In this document: positions 1 through 9,148 of the stretch, piece after piece
Layout: each line of letters begins with the position of its first letter
How positions within the stretch are numbered: position 1 is the stretch's first letter
From: a virus
Reading direction: 5' to 3' (one strand)
IMG/VR virus record: IMGVR_UViG_3300029985_000054
Coordinates: 1 to 52,752 of that record
Length of the DNA stretch: 52,752 nt
Made by a program: the position numbers and the translations under genes
The notes under the pieces: generated by a model
What the model saw: only the letters and a program-made list of their open reading frames with translations
Told to the model about the DNA's origin: nothing
The model's database searches: none

Positions 1-120
1 AATGTAGTTATGGTGTCACCAGCTAAAATTGCTGTATTTGTAGGGACTAATGGAGTGCCAACAAATGGTTGTTCAGCTACTAAATTTCCACTTCCATCTA
101 CTGCATTGAAAAATGCATTC
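1..120. repeat. Terminal direct repeat, left copy (contig overlap)
   Basis: The first 120 bases are identical to 52632-52751; the very last base of the window (52752, a) differs from position 121 (t). Joining position 1 to 52631 restores one reading frame through the tail-fibre gene, so the repeat most likely marks the overlap of a circular assembly rather than a biological terminal repeat. A real redundancy or circular permutation cannot be excluded from sequence alone. Confidence 0.9.
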
Positions 121-599
121 TGCACCTCGGCAACAGTCGTTAATGTAATATTATTGCCAGTTTTAGTTATGCCACCAGTTGCTTCAAAATTACCCTCTGA
201 AGCATTTAAAAATAATAAATTAGTGACATCAATAGTTCCTCCAGGCTGTGCTGATGATGCCCATGGAATATTTTTTTGTCCTCCGTTCCCCACAAGAACA
301 GTTAATCCAACAAAATTAATCCATACTGTATATTGAGGATTCCTAGTTAAAGGATTTCCCACTCCATTAAAATTATATATACCATCTGCTGGATTGCCAC
401 TCCCTGAATCAGGTGTTTGGTTTTTTACTAGTATAGTATCGTTTAATACTAAAGTATAACCGTCTATCGTTGTAGGTGCAGATGTTAGACTAATATTAGC
501 CGTAGTTGCTACAGTTACAGGGAATGTATTGCCAGAGCTTCCTCCAGACCCTCCACTACTAAGAGGGGTGTATCCTATTCCGCCAGTAAATCCAGACAT
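1..599 (-). CDS. Tail fibre protein, N-terminal part (continues across the contig end)
   Basis: Starts at ATG 599 after AGGAG and runs off position 1. In the circle it continues at 52631 down to 49523, giving 1,236 codons with stop and no frame break. The first about 30 residues are Gly/Ser-rich. They are followed by a domain with the pattern TIDGYTLVLNDTILVKNQT, then PADGIYNF, a module common in phage fibre and virion proteins that I take to be a particle-attachment or shaft module. The gene follows two small tail-associated genes and ends the structural operon. I infer a distal adhesion fibre; receptor unknown. Confidence 0.8.
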   Translation of the reverse strand, partial: MSGFTGGIGYTPLSSGGSGGSSGNTFPVTVATTANISLTSAPTTIDGYTLVLNDTILVKNQTPDSGSGNPADGIYNFNGVGNPLTRNPQYTVWINFVGLTVLVGNGGQKNIPWASSAQPGGTIDVTNLLFLNASEGNFEATGGITKTGNNITLTTVAEVQNAFFNAVDGSGNLVAEQPFVGTPLVPTNTAILAGDTITT

Positions 600-608
600 A
601 ATAATCTC

Positions 609-962
609 CTAAGTTGATTTTGTGCTATCTAAAATTATATTTACAAAGTTTGTATTAGCAAGTGTATTTGTTATAATCTGAAGTTGATAAACAGCTTGAT
701 TCACTGATAATGATAATGCGTTTGCTACATCAATTGTAGTTGGTACACTACTATTTGGAATATTCTGCCAAATAGAATTAGCAGACATTTTACCATTTAC
801 AGTTATTGAACCTGTCATCCCAGTTGATGGAATAGTTAACGCTGCATCATTATAAAACTCAAAAGTAATTATATTACCAAAAGTATCTAGTGTATTTATA
901 TTTTTATTTATAGGACTAGTATATGTGCCATTTGCTGCCGCAATTACAAAATTTGCCCTCAT
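609..962 (-). CDS. Hypothetical tail-associated protein
   Basis: 117 residues, starting at ATG 962 after AAGGACAAATAA, directly after the stop of the upstream gene and 10 bases before the large fibre gene. The protein is Asn/Thr/Ile-rich and looks all-beta, with no transmembrane segment. Composition and position between two fibre-type proteins suggest a virion or fibre-associated component. I recognise no family, so the role is inferred only from place in the operon. Confidence 0.6.
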   Translation of the reverse strand: MRANFVIAAANGTYTSPINKNINTLDTFGNIITFEFYNDAALTIPSTGMTGSITVNGKMSANSIWQNIPNSSVPTTIDVANALSLSVNQAVYQLQIITNTLANTNFVNIILDSTKST

Positions 963-1181
963 TTATTTGTCCTTTAACTTATATCTTGTTTGTGGATTAC
1001 CATCGGCATCAATATAGATTTCTTTTTTATCTTTCAATGCTTGTATGTATATATTGTAATCTTCTTGCGTGATTTTTAGTCTATACCAGCTATTGTCCTC
1101 TGCGTTTAATGGTTCTTTATCATGACTCATTAAAACATATATTTCATTATTTATTATTGTTAAATAGTATCCTGATTGCAT
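963..1181 (-). CDS. Small hypothetical protein in tail-fibre cluster
   Basis: 72 residues, charged and soluble, from ATG 1181 behind AAGGGA. Unlike its neighbours it is rich in Lys, Asp, Glu and Tyr, which argues against a beta-rich fibre shaft. It could be a small chaperone or accessory factor for fibre assembly, as such genes often sit beside fibre genes, but there is no recognisable motif. Its stop is followed at once by the next ATG, so it is co-translated with the 117-residue protein. Confidence 0.55.
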   Translation of the reverse strand: MQSGYYLTIINNEIYVLMSHDKEPLNAEDNSWYRLKITQEDYNIYIQALKDKKEIYIDADGNPQTRYKLKDK

Positions 1182-1191
1182 ATTGTTTCCC

Positions 1192-2400
1192 TTATGTTAT
1201 AGATGTGGCGGTAAATGCAAAGTTGAAGTATGCTCTTAAAGCTCCTGCTCCACTAGTAGCAGCAGAAAAAGAAAGCGTAAAAGATGCTATACTAGATGCA
1301 CATATTATAACTTGATCGTTAATTGAGGGCAACGATACGGGGAAATTTGCAGTACTATATGAAAACCCTCCCACCCCAGTCGCCCCAGTTATTCCAAGTG
1401 TGGAGTTTAGATCAATGCTAAAATTATAAGTGCTTACATCTATTCCAGCTAAATCAATAACCCCTCCTACATTCCCATTCCATGTAGAACCATTGAAAGT
1501 AGCATTCATGTATATATTTTGATCCCCAACTACTGCTACCTTTCCTCTAATATTATTAGTCACCACAGGCAATTCCGATATATAGGCAAATGTCAATGCA
1601 GGGTCAGTTACTGTAGCGCTACCACCAGTATAATACGCTCTAGTGCTACCATTAGCAGTTATTGATATTGGGGCAGGTAGGATAGGCAAATCAGCTAATG
1701 TGGCGTATGTAGCACTACCGCCAATTTGCGCACCACTCGGATTACCTGAATATGCCCTACCATTAGGTGGCTGTATCATATGACCAGTACCTGCGATTAA
1801 ATTACATCCTGTTGATGTAGCATTAACTGTATATATATTGCCACTTGCATCAGAATTAACTAATGAGGTAACTCCGTAATTTAACCCATAATTCTGCGCA
1901 CAATTAGAATCAATAAATACTGTATATACCCCTGAGGTATTAGTTATTGCACATATTGGCATATAAGCCAATGGATTTGATGCTGCTGCTATTTGTGCCA
2001 ATGTCATTGCTGTGCCTAATATTGCTACCGATGTTTGGCTATTGTATGTATCTAACGCAGTAAATGTTACATTAGCCACAATATAATACTGAGATCCAGG
2101 GGAGCTTGGGGACGTTACCGTAACTGATGCTGAATTATAAGTGGCAAAGCATGGAGCTATTGTTGTCAATACTGGAATAGTCTGATCTGGGAATCTAACT
2201 ACACCATTTGTAAATGCAAATACATTACTAGTTCCAACTTGCCCAAAATTATTAATAATATTCCCTACTCCATTACATATACATGGTGTAATTGGGAAAA
2301 ATGAAGTTAGTTCTTGTGGAGTGTTATTATAAAATGTAGTCATATTATCTGCATTTACATTTTCTAAGTTCCTAAATGCTTGTATTTTAAAATTTGACAT
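1192..2400 (-). CDS. Tail fibre or tail tip protein
   Basis: 402 residues, beginning at ATG 2400 after AAAGGA. The sequence is Asn/Thr/Ser/Val-rich and low in charge, typical of phage beta-structured fibre proteins. It has a distinctive N-terminus (MSNFKIQAFRNL) and several Cys near residues 40-85. It lies directly after the baseplate wedge genes, where Mu- and P2-like phages place the proximal tail fibre, so a baseplate-attached fibre or adhesin is the best inference. I see no enzymatic motif. Confidence 0.65.
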   Translation of the reverse strand: MSNFKIQAFRNLENVNADNMTTFYNNTPQELTSFFPITPCICNGVGNIINNFGQVGTSNVFAFTNGVVRFPDQTIPVLTTIAPCFATYNSASVTVTSPSSPGSQYYIVANVTFTALDTYNSQTSVAILGTAMTLAQIAAASNPLAYMPICAITNTSGVYTVFIDSNCAQNYGLNYGVTSLVNSDASGNIYTVNATSTGCNLIAGTGHMIQPPNGRAYSGNPSGAQIGGSATYATLADLPILPAPISITANGSTRAYYTGGSATVTDPALTFAYISELPVVTNNIRGKVAVVGDQNIYMNATFNGSTWNGNVGGVIDLAGIDVSTYNFSIDLNSTLGITGATGVGGFSYSTANFPVSLPSINDQVIICASSIASFTLSFSAATSGAGALRAYFNFAFTATSIT

Positions 2401-2409
2401 ATTTATCCT

Positions 2410-3780
2410 TTAAATAATTGTGTAAGTAATATTTTTATATATTACTCCTAGATATATATTAATTTCAACCGTTCCCGTAGTATTCGCCACGAAATGTTCA
2501 TTTGTACCGTCAAAGTACGTGCTTAATAAAATAGAATCTTGGGTATAAAATTGGGTATAATATACTATAGGTTCTGGTAATACTATAGGTTCAGCAGATA
2601 TGGGTGTTATTGTAACCGTATAATCTGTTCCATGTGTTAAGGTGTTTCCACTTGGAATAGGACTTAAGGATACTATAAAGTCTGTAATATCACCACTACT
2701 AGAAATACCACTATATCCCAATGCTTGAGCTAATTTATTAGGATTATACTGAATACATGCCACATTATTTTGTCTTGGGTCTCCAAGATAAGTGTCTGCA
2801 ATATAAGCCAAATGTAGGTCATCAGCTGTATATGTGTAATATACATTTAATAATAAATAAGGAGGAACTAGTCTTCTTATAAACCAATTTAGTTCTGTCT
2901 TAAATTCATTTGATAACACATTACTATCGGCTAATATAAATATTGAAATAGTATAATCATTTACCCCAGGGAAATCATTACCTCCATTAAATATACATTG
3001 CCCTAATTTATTTAAATTTAAAATAAAAGAGGCGCTAATATTATTAATTGTAGATTCCCCTATTAATACAAACTTTTTTACTCCTAGTCTAAAATTTATA
3101 TATTGAGAGATATTATAAGCTAAAAAATATGGATTGGTGTTATTATTTATATTGGTTTGATATAATAATTGTAATAACGCAGGATAATTTGTATTACTCT
3201 GGTAATATAAAGCATTAGTTCCTAATAATGCTTGTTCCCATGCTGGATTACCACTGTTGGGAAATAAATTAGCAGATACTGTAGTTAAATCAGTAAATGC
3301 GACACTCTGAGTATCAGATAGTATAGTTTGCAGCAAAGAGCTATCGTATATCTGCGCTAATGTAGTAGCAGTAGCTGTATTATCACAAAATACTGGAGAG
3401 TTAGGATTATTAGAGGTGGTATAAACACCTTTGGGTAAGTAACTTATAAAGTTTCTATATAAATTATTTATAGTGGGCAATGATAAATTCTGCACAAAAC
3501 ATAAAGAAAAATATTGCGGAGGATTATTTAAATATGTGATTTTTAAATATACTGTTATATTTTGAGTGCTGCCCTGCACAAATAAACTTGCAGTATTAGT
3601 AGCGCTGTCTATATCTATAATAGATGCGCCTACTGTAGGTTGTAATATTTGAATTGCTGCATCAAGAGTAACATTAATTATACTATAATCATTAGCAATC
3701 CAACCAATTTGAAATGGGGATAATGTTCCTATATATGATGGGTTAGGAAATAAATAAAATACTAATTTATTGTTTCCCAT
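2410..3780 (-). CDS. Baseplate wedge protein, Mu gp48 / P2 gpI-like position
   Basis: 456 residues; the ATG overlaps the upstream stop (TAATG). The middle contains WEQALLGTN and, near residue 305, RRLVPPYLLLNVYY, compatible with the family of Mu gp48 and P2 gpI, which connects the wedge to the tail fibres. The gene comes right after the J/gp47-like wedge gene, as expected. It is longer than typical gpI proteins; the last about 110 residues (NPLTHGTDYTV-type beta sequence) look like an added fibre-contact domain. Assignment is mostly from gene order. Confidence 0.65.
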   Translation of the reverse strand: MGNNKLVFYLFPNPSYIGTLSPFQIGWIANDYSIINVTLDAAIQILQPTVGASIIDIDSATNTASLFVQGSTQNITVYLKITYLNNPPQYFSLCFVQNLSLPTINNLYRNFISYLPKGVYTTSNNPNSPVFCDNTATATTLAQIYDSSLLQTILSDTQSVAFTDLTTVSANLFPNSGNPAWEQALLGTNALYYQSNTNYPALLQLLYQTNINNNTNPYFLAYNISQYINFRLGVKKFVLIGESTINNISASFILNLNKLGQCIFNGGNDFPGVNDYTISIFILADSNVLSNEFKTELNWFIRRLVPPYLLLNVYYTYTADDLHLAYIADTYLGDPRQNNVACIQYNPNKLAQALGYSGISSSGDITDFIVSLSPIPSGNTLTHGTDYTVTITPISAEPIVLPEPIVYYTQFYTQDSILLSTYFDGTNEHFVANTTGTVEINIYLGVIYKNITYTII

Positions 3781-5198
3781 TATGTACCTGCCAATATAAC
3801 ATTTAAAATGCTTACATCTATATCATACACTATTAATGCTTCATAAGTTCCTAGTGTTGGGATAAAGACAAACTCGTTAGAATCTTGTAAGCTTGGAACT
3901 GATATATAACCAGTAGTAGGATTAGATATTCCACCAGGAAAGTATGCAATTTGAATCCCCAACAATAAAGATGCAAAATTACCCTGCAAATTGCTATTAT
4001 TAGCTAGCCCTTGCATAATGGTATCTTCAATAAAGCTTATTGGGATTCTTTGATCAGTGACTCCGTTATAAGGAATAGCAGAACCCCCAAGAGGGGATGA
4101 TATTATTGCTCTTCTAAATTCTCTTTGAATAATTGCTTCAACTGTAATATACCCAGGAGAAGGTAAATTTGGCAATGTAAGCTGTGTAGATAATGTTAAT
4201 CCTGCACTAAGGCTCACATACACATTAAAATAAGTACCAGCCTCTGGAATGGTAGCATTAAACTCATAAGTAGCTGCGGTTAAGACATCTGGGTTGGCAT
4301 TAACTGGATTTACATTGTCAATATAAGATTGTACACTTGCAATATCTATTAATGATGCATTACGCTGTATAGGAGCCACAGCTTCTGCAAACCCATTAGA
4401 TATATTGCCATCAATATAGTAATTAGGATCTGGGTTACCCTCTAATATTATAGGGAAAACGATATTATTGGTTCCAATAGAATTTGTAGTAAATATCTGC
4501 ACTTGAGTTACATTTGGAGAGCCAAGGAAGCACCATGCATAATAATCTCCAATACTTCCACCACCTCTTGGATTCAATGAATAATTAAATATTCTAGCTG
4601 CAAAAGTATTATCATTTTCCACATTTGATCCAAGCACCATTCCTGTAGCAGGAACTGCGCACGATGTTATGGTTTGCATACTACTAATTACTATAGGGGT
4701 TGTAAAAGTTAAAACATCATTAGGGGGGCTTTCAGTTCCAGTCCCCAAATTTACTGATATTATTGGTAATAGTGTATCTACAATAGTATCTCCTATTGCG
4801 ACCTCAACATCAACAGTAGTTATATATTGATTATTGGTAATTGCATCTTGCATAGTTGTGCCAGCTAATATAGTATAGTTAGCAAGGAATGTAGAACCCC
4901 CAGTTCCAACTTGTAAAGGTGCTGAACATTGAGATGGCAATCCCCCCATACGTGGTGTCATCCCTAATGCTCCTGCATGTTTATCTAAGTATACTCCACT
5001 TGAACTCGCAGCAAATATATTATTAGCTACAAGTTGTATATCTTGAATTATATTAGCTCCAATTTGTGATGTGGCATTAGCTTTAAAATATAAATCAGAA
5101 CCTTGTATTGCAGGTGCTAAATTAGGGTTTAATGTTGTTATAGCATTATCATATACTTGTACTAATTGTGCCTGACTTTGTGGTATATTTGGATTCAT
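3780..5198 (-). CDS. Baseplate J-like protein (Mu gp47 type)
   Basis: 472 residues. The N-terminal half contains an LDKHAGALGMTPR segment and an AGTTMQDAITNNQYITT segment, followed by NDNTFAARIFNYSLNPRGGGSIGDYYAWC, here split for length around residues 195-225. This pattern is typical of baseplate J/gp47 proteins, which form the wedge core around the tail hub of contractile tails. The length matches the family. It lies between the gp25-like protein and the gpI-position protein, exactly the Mu/P2 order. High confidence in family, structural role from knowledge of the family. Confidence 0.88.
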   Translation of the reverse strand: MNPNIPQSQAQLVQVYDNAITTLNPNLAPAIQGSDLYFKANATSQIGANIIQDIQLVANNIFAASSSGVYLDKHAGALGMTPRMGGLPSQCSAPLQVGTGGSTFLANYTILAGTTMQDAITNNQYITTVDVEVAIGDTIVDTLLPIISVNLGTGTESPPNDVLTFTTPIVISSMQTITSCAVPATGMVLGSNVENDNTFAARIFNYSLNPRGGGSIGDYYAWCFLGSPNVTQVQIFTTNSIGTNNIVFPIILEGNPDPNYYIDGNISNGFAEAVAPIQRNASLIDIASVQSYIDNVNPVNANPDVLTAATYEFNATIPEAGTYFNVYVSLSAGLTLSTQLTLPNLPSPGYITVEAIIQREFRRAIISSPLGGSAIPYNGVTDQRIPISFIEDTIMQGLANNSNLQGNFASLLLGIQIAYFPGGISNPTTGYISVPSLQDSNEFVFIPTLGTYEALIVYDIDVSILNVILAGT

Positions 5199-5199
5199 A

Positions 5200-5574
5200 T
5201 TATCTCGTTATAAATGATAAAGGCAATGAATAAGTATTTTGATTATTATCTAAAATGTCACAATTTATAAATGCTTTATTGTTAGTTATAGTAGTTACCG
5301 AAGTTGTTATAGCCAACACTCTTCCTGAATCTATCATGGGTTTTAAACATGCATTTTGCATGGTAGTTAATATTTTAGAGGTTATCAATACGGTCCTATT
5401 ATTAATTAGTAGAGGTATTTCACTTCCAAATGTAGTATCAAATTGATAACTACCTAACGGAGTAACTGATCTAGTATATGCTTCTGTTAATACTGCCAAC
5501 CTTTGTTGTAGTATACCATTCTCTGCCACATAATCATGTGTTTTAAAACTTATAAATGTTGCTAATTGGCTCAT
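5200..5574 (-). CDS. Baseplate wedge protein, gp25 / Mu gp46 family
   Basis: 124 residues; start ATGA overlaps the stop of the spike gene. The segment DTTFGSEIPLLI matches the conserved core of gp25/Mu gp46-like wedge proteins, and the C-terminal half has the expected alternating strands (INCDILDNN...). Such proteins sit at the inner baseplate and start sheath polymerisation. The length and position before the J-like gene agree with the family. Confidence 0.82.
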   Translation of the reverse strand: MSQLATFISFKTHDYVAENGILQQRLAVLTEAYTRSVTPLGSYQFDTTFGSEIPLLINNRTVLITSKILTTMQNACLKPMIDSGRVLAITTSVTTITNNKAFINCDILDNNQNTYSLPLSFITR

Positions 5575-6206
5575 GATATTATCTCACCATTGGTATCTAC
5601 AAACATTTTGCTGGGAGATTGATTAACAAATGTTTGGTCTCTTGTGTAATTAGTGGTGGGGATATAAGCAGGAATTGGCGTTGTACTTGTAGATGCTAAG
5701 GTTCCTCCCACTCCTGCCTGTAATGTGGGGATTGTATTAACTAATTGATTAATAACCCCAATCATAACATTTACTTTCGTTTCTAATGCTGCAATCTCTG
5801 CTATAGTATCTATGGATAGAGTATTAACATTCTCATCTATAGCTACACGTGTGCTTACAACATCCATTGCCGCATTAGTAAATACCATATATAATTTATC
5901 ATTCTTTATTTGGAATGTATAATTACCTTTACTTAGTAGTGCCACTTCACCCTTTAATAATCCCGCTACATTCCTATCTTCTGATAATTGATTAGTATAT
6001 CCTGTAACCGCTGATGCATTAAAATCACCCATTCCATTATATATGCAAGTAGAATTATCATCAGGAATAGCTATATAACCATAAGGGGTCGGTACTGGAA
6101 CAGATTTAGCATAGCCATTAACGGTGCTATAATTCACTGTAACTGTTACCGCAGGAGATGGAGCATAATTTAATGTTCCATTAGTAGTATAGCCAGCATA
6201 TATCAT
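5571..6206 (-). CDS. Baseplate spike / assembly protein (Mu gp45, P2 gpV type)
   Basis: 211 residues, TAATG overlap with the preceding hub gene and AGGAG upstream. It has a small beta-domain at the N-terminus with YGYIAIPDDNSTCIYNG near residue 42, then a repeated-strand region and a predicted helical stretch about residues 135-165. This is the arrangement expected for a membrane-piercing spike that plugs the hub. I do not see the HxH iron-binding tip typical of some spikes. The role rests on gene order and length. Confidence 0.7.
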   Translation of the reverse strand: MIYAGYTTNGTLNYAPSPAVTVTVNYSTVNGYAKSVPVPTPYGYIAIPDDNSTCIYNGMGDFNASAVTGYTNQLSEDRNVAGLLKGEVALLSKGNYTFQIKNDKLYMVFTNAAMDVVSTRVAIDENVNTLSIDTIAEIAALETKVNVMIGVINQLVNTIPTLQAGVGGTLASTSTTPIPAYIPTTNYTRDQTFVNQSPSKMFVDTNGEIIS

Positions 6207-7870
6207 TATGTAATCTCCTGTAATTGGTCAGCCCATAATGCAGTAAATACATAAGGCTTGCATAAATTTAATGTAGTAACTGATCCAGTTTCTAAACTCC
6301 ACTCAATGGAGAAGCCATAACAAAACAATTCTGTTAATCCATCAAAATTATCATTTTGTACATTAAACATTTGCACCATCTGATTCAAGGGTAAAATCCT
6401 CAACCTTCCTAATTCTTCATTAAAAGTAGATACTGTAGGCATTGTAACATTTACTAGCATATCTTGCAATAAACTTTCGGCTAACTTCCTACTTGCATAA
6501 AGAGACATTAAAAATTTAATCCATTCTAAGTTGGTATTACTATTGGTTAAATGTATATTTTGATTATCAATGTTCAACATAGACTTCATTCCTACAACCC
6601 CACTTGTACCATCAACGCCGTTAGCTATATTAATTGCAGTATTTAATAAACCACTATTTTGTAGTATGGCATCTCCATCTATTGCTTCAATATCAAATAG
6701 AGTTTGCAAAGCTAAACCACTTTGTACAAAATCATAAGCTCTAGGAAATATATTATGCGGAGGTGTTGCAATAGAGAATGGCGCATTAGATGCATTATTA
6801 CCTGCATTAGTTGACAAATTAAACTCAGTGAATAATTGATTAAATGTACAATATGCTCTATTTTGGATAACTGCTGTATTTTTCTCTAAATATACTCCTG
6901 TTATACCTATCCCACTTGGTATCCTATCATTATCAAAATTCAAGCTCCAATCTTCATCAGTGTCAAAAAATGTACTTAGTGGGGTAATAGTAAAATCCCC
7001 AGCAGGACTAACATAAAATACACGCTGATATGGGTATAATAACTGCAATATACAGTCTAATTTTGACCCTGTTGGTGGGGTAGTAGCCAAAACCCAAGAA
7101 TTTGCTCCTATAGCACTTCCTGAGGTAGATTGCGGAGTTTTAGTATCTGGTTTTCCAGTAGCAATCTTTTCTGATACAGTATCTGTATATCCCGCAAAAT
7201 ATCTAGTATTGGTTACTGTTTGGCTAATATAGGTCTCTTCAATTAATTGTGTTAATAAATTACCAAATTGAAAATTCTGAGTAAGTATACTGGTTAATTG
7301 TGTACCTTGACTTTTTGAATCTGATTGTGTTTGTACTAATTGACTTCTAGCTAATATATTTGGTAAATAACCTATAGGTATTCTTAACAATGTCCCATCT
7401 ATGTCACTATTAATTTTAATAGGGGCTTCTATAGTTCCAACAATTAATTGTGGGTTATAACTATCGTTTATAAATCCATTTTCAGTGGTATAACTAATAC
7501 GTATTATGTCATTGGCTCTAAATAAATTGCATAATGGATTACTAAATACATACTTACCTCGATTAGAATTAATCTTAACTTCTATAAAACATTGTCCAAT
7601 TGGGCTAAATATATTATTTGATACATTAATCTTGGTAATCGCTATGGGATTATACACATTAATTAGATCAGAATAACTTAAATCATTTTCACCATAATAC
7701 CTAACTTCATCTCCCATATATTGTAATGTGGTTTGTTGTATCCCATTTAATATTTCAAATATAATAGTATCTACCCGTTGACCGTCTCCAAGGGTAAGGT
7801 ATTTACCTAAGTCATTATCTCCATTCGTCATGATAGGTTCTATTGTTATAGTATAGTTTACATTTGCCAT
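6206..7870 (-). CDS. Baseplate hub protein (Mu gp44 / T4 gp27 type)
   Basis: 554 residues, TAATG overlap with the upstream gene. A segment near residues 80-150 (SPIGQCFIEVKINS and FRANDIIRISYTTENGF) looks like the barrel of tail hub proteins, and a middle segment contains ILQLLYPYQRVFYVSPAGDF. It lies between the DNA-circularisation-like protein and the spike, as in Mu. It is larger than Mu gp44 (about 380 residues) by a central insertion. Function: trimeric hub that links the tube to the spike. Confidence 0.7.
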   Translation of the reverse strand: MANVNYTITIEPIMTNGDNDLGKYLTLGDGQRVDTIIFEILNGIQQTTLQYMGDEVRYYGENDLSYSDLINVYNPIAITKINVSNNIFSPIGQCFIEVKINSNRGKYVFSNPLCNLFRANDIIRISYTTENGFINDSYNPQLIVGTIEAPIKINSDIDGTLLRIPIGYLPNILARSQLVQTQSDSKSQGTQLTSILTQNFQFGNLLTQLIEETYISQTVTNTRYFAGYTDTVSEKIATGKPDTKTPQSTSGSAIGANSWVLATTPPTGSKLDCILQLLYPYQRVFYVSPAGDFTITPLSTFFDTDEDWSLNFDNDRIPSGIGITGVYLEKNTAVIQNRAYCTFNQLFTEFNLSTNAGNNASNAPFSIATPPHNIFPRAYDFVQSGLALQTLFDIEAIDGDAILQNSGLLNTAINIANGVDGTSGVVGMKSMLNIDNQNIHLTNSNTNLEWIKFLMSLYASRKLAESLLQDMLVNVTMPTVSTFNEELGRLRILPLNQMVQMFNVQNDNFDGLTELFCYGFSIEWSLETGSVTTLNLCKPYVFTALWADQLQEIT

Positions 7871-9147
7871 TATTGTCTAATCTTCTTATTCGGTGAAATT
7901 GGTAATATGAGAGGCGTATTTTTAGCTATATAGTTTGTACTAAAAATAACGCTTTTATTTAATTGTAATATAGAATTTGATTGACTAAAATAATCTAAGT
8001 TATTTAAAAAACATATATCAAATAAATTACTATCATACGGAACAATAAATTGTTTAGTAGTACCATAAAACCCATTTAGTAAAGATAAAGACAATTTATT
8101 CATCTGTGATTGTAGGGCAATTAAACTTGTAATAGAATCATATATCGCATTAACATTTATCTGATTAAGTATAGTCATGCAGCTTTCAATGTTAGCATTA
8201 TTGAAAGTTAATATAGTATTTACATCTGTGGGGGTCATGTTGCTATTAAAGTAATATAAAGATGGAATATCATTTGTTGGAGTGGTTATAGTATTATTTA
8301 ATGGAACACTATTAAATCCTGCTGGTTTTAGATTAGACACTAATAATTTAGTAACCACTAAAGAAGTATTAACTGTACTCAATACTGATTTCTGACTATT
8401 CTGGATAGATTGTCTAACACTATTAGTATTACCTTTTGAACCAAAAGCATTTAATAATGCACTAGCTTCTCCCCATATAGTTGCCAGAGAGCTAGTAATC
8501 GTTAGTATTGCAGTAATAGCACCAACTAATGTTATTCCTCCTTGAACCACATTACTAGTATTATAACTTAAGGGCTGTGTACTCATAAAGTTAAACTGAT
8601 ACTGACAAGATCTCCATAATTTAGGATTATGCATTTTCTGTAATGACAATAGTCTTACATTCTGGATAGTCCCTAATATTGGATGCACTAATACATATCT
8701 ATCATCTTCTGATGCTGCTGCTGGATTAGTTATAACATTTAATAAATTATCTAATGCTTGGGTATATGACCCTCCCCAAATAATACCTTGGATACTAAAT
8801 GTTTCTCCATGCCATCCCATATCTTCAAATACATCCGCACCATTTGGGATGCTATGCGTAATAATCTTACTTCTCATGCCATCAGAGATTGCCGTACTTA
8901 CGGTATTAGTACCATAAGGCAATTTCATATTGTCTTGTTGGTTATTGGTAACTCCGAGCAATGATTCTGTTGCCCCAACTAAAGCATCAATATTGAGTAA
9001 CTCATTGCCTAACCTTTTTAAGGTAGATGGCACGGTGTGGAATGCTACACCATTATAAGAACCTGTTTGTATCTGCCAGCTATCTAGCCCAAGGGCGGTA
9101 GCTAATTGTTCAACTGCTGAAGTAATACCTAATACTGATAAAGCCAT
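7870..9147 (-). CDS. DNA circularisation-family tail protein (Mu gp43 type)
   Basis: 425 residues from ATG 9147 after GGAGGATC. The N-terminal region (about residues 90-190) contains DMGWHGETFSIQGIIWGG and, later, HPILGTIQNVRLLSLQ and RSCQYQFNF, matching the conserved DNA_circ_N domain. Despite the name, proteins of this family are baseplate or tail components located after the tape measure. The C-terminal half is poorly conserved and helical. Family call is good; detailed role is inferred. Confidence 0.82.
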   Translation of the reverse strand: MALSVLGITSAVEQLATALGLDSWQIQTGSYNGVAFHTVPSTLKRLGNELLNIDALVGATESLLGVTNNQQDNMKLPYGTNTVSTAISDGMRSKIITHSIPNGADVFEDMGWHGETFSIQGIIWGGSYTQALDNLLNVITNPAAASEDDRYVLVHPILGTIQNVRLLSLQKMHNPKLWRSCQYQFNFMSTQPLSYNTSNVVQGGITLVGAITAILTITSSLATIWGEASALLNAFGSKGNTNSVRQSIQNSQKSVLSTVNTSLVVTKLLVSNLKPAGFNSVPLNNTITTPTNDIPSLYYFNSNMTPTDVNTILTFNNANIESCMTILNQINVNAIYDSITSLIALQSQMNKLSLSLLNGFYGTTKQFIVPYDSNLFDICFLNNLDYFSQSNSILQLNKSVIFSTNYIAKNTPLILPISPNKKIRQ

Positions 9148-9148
9148 A

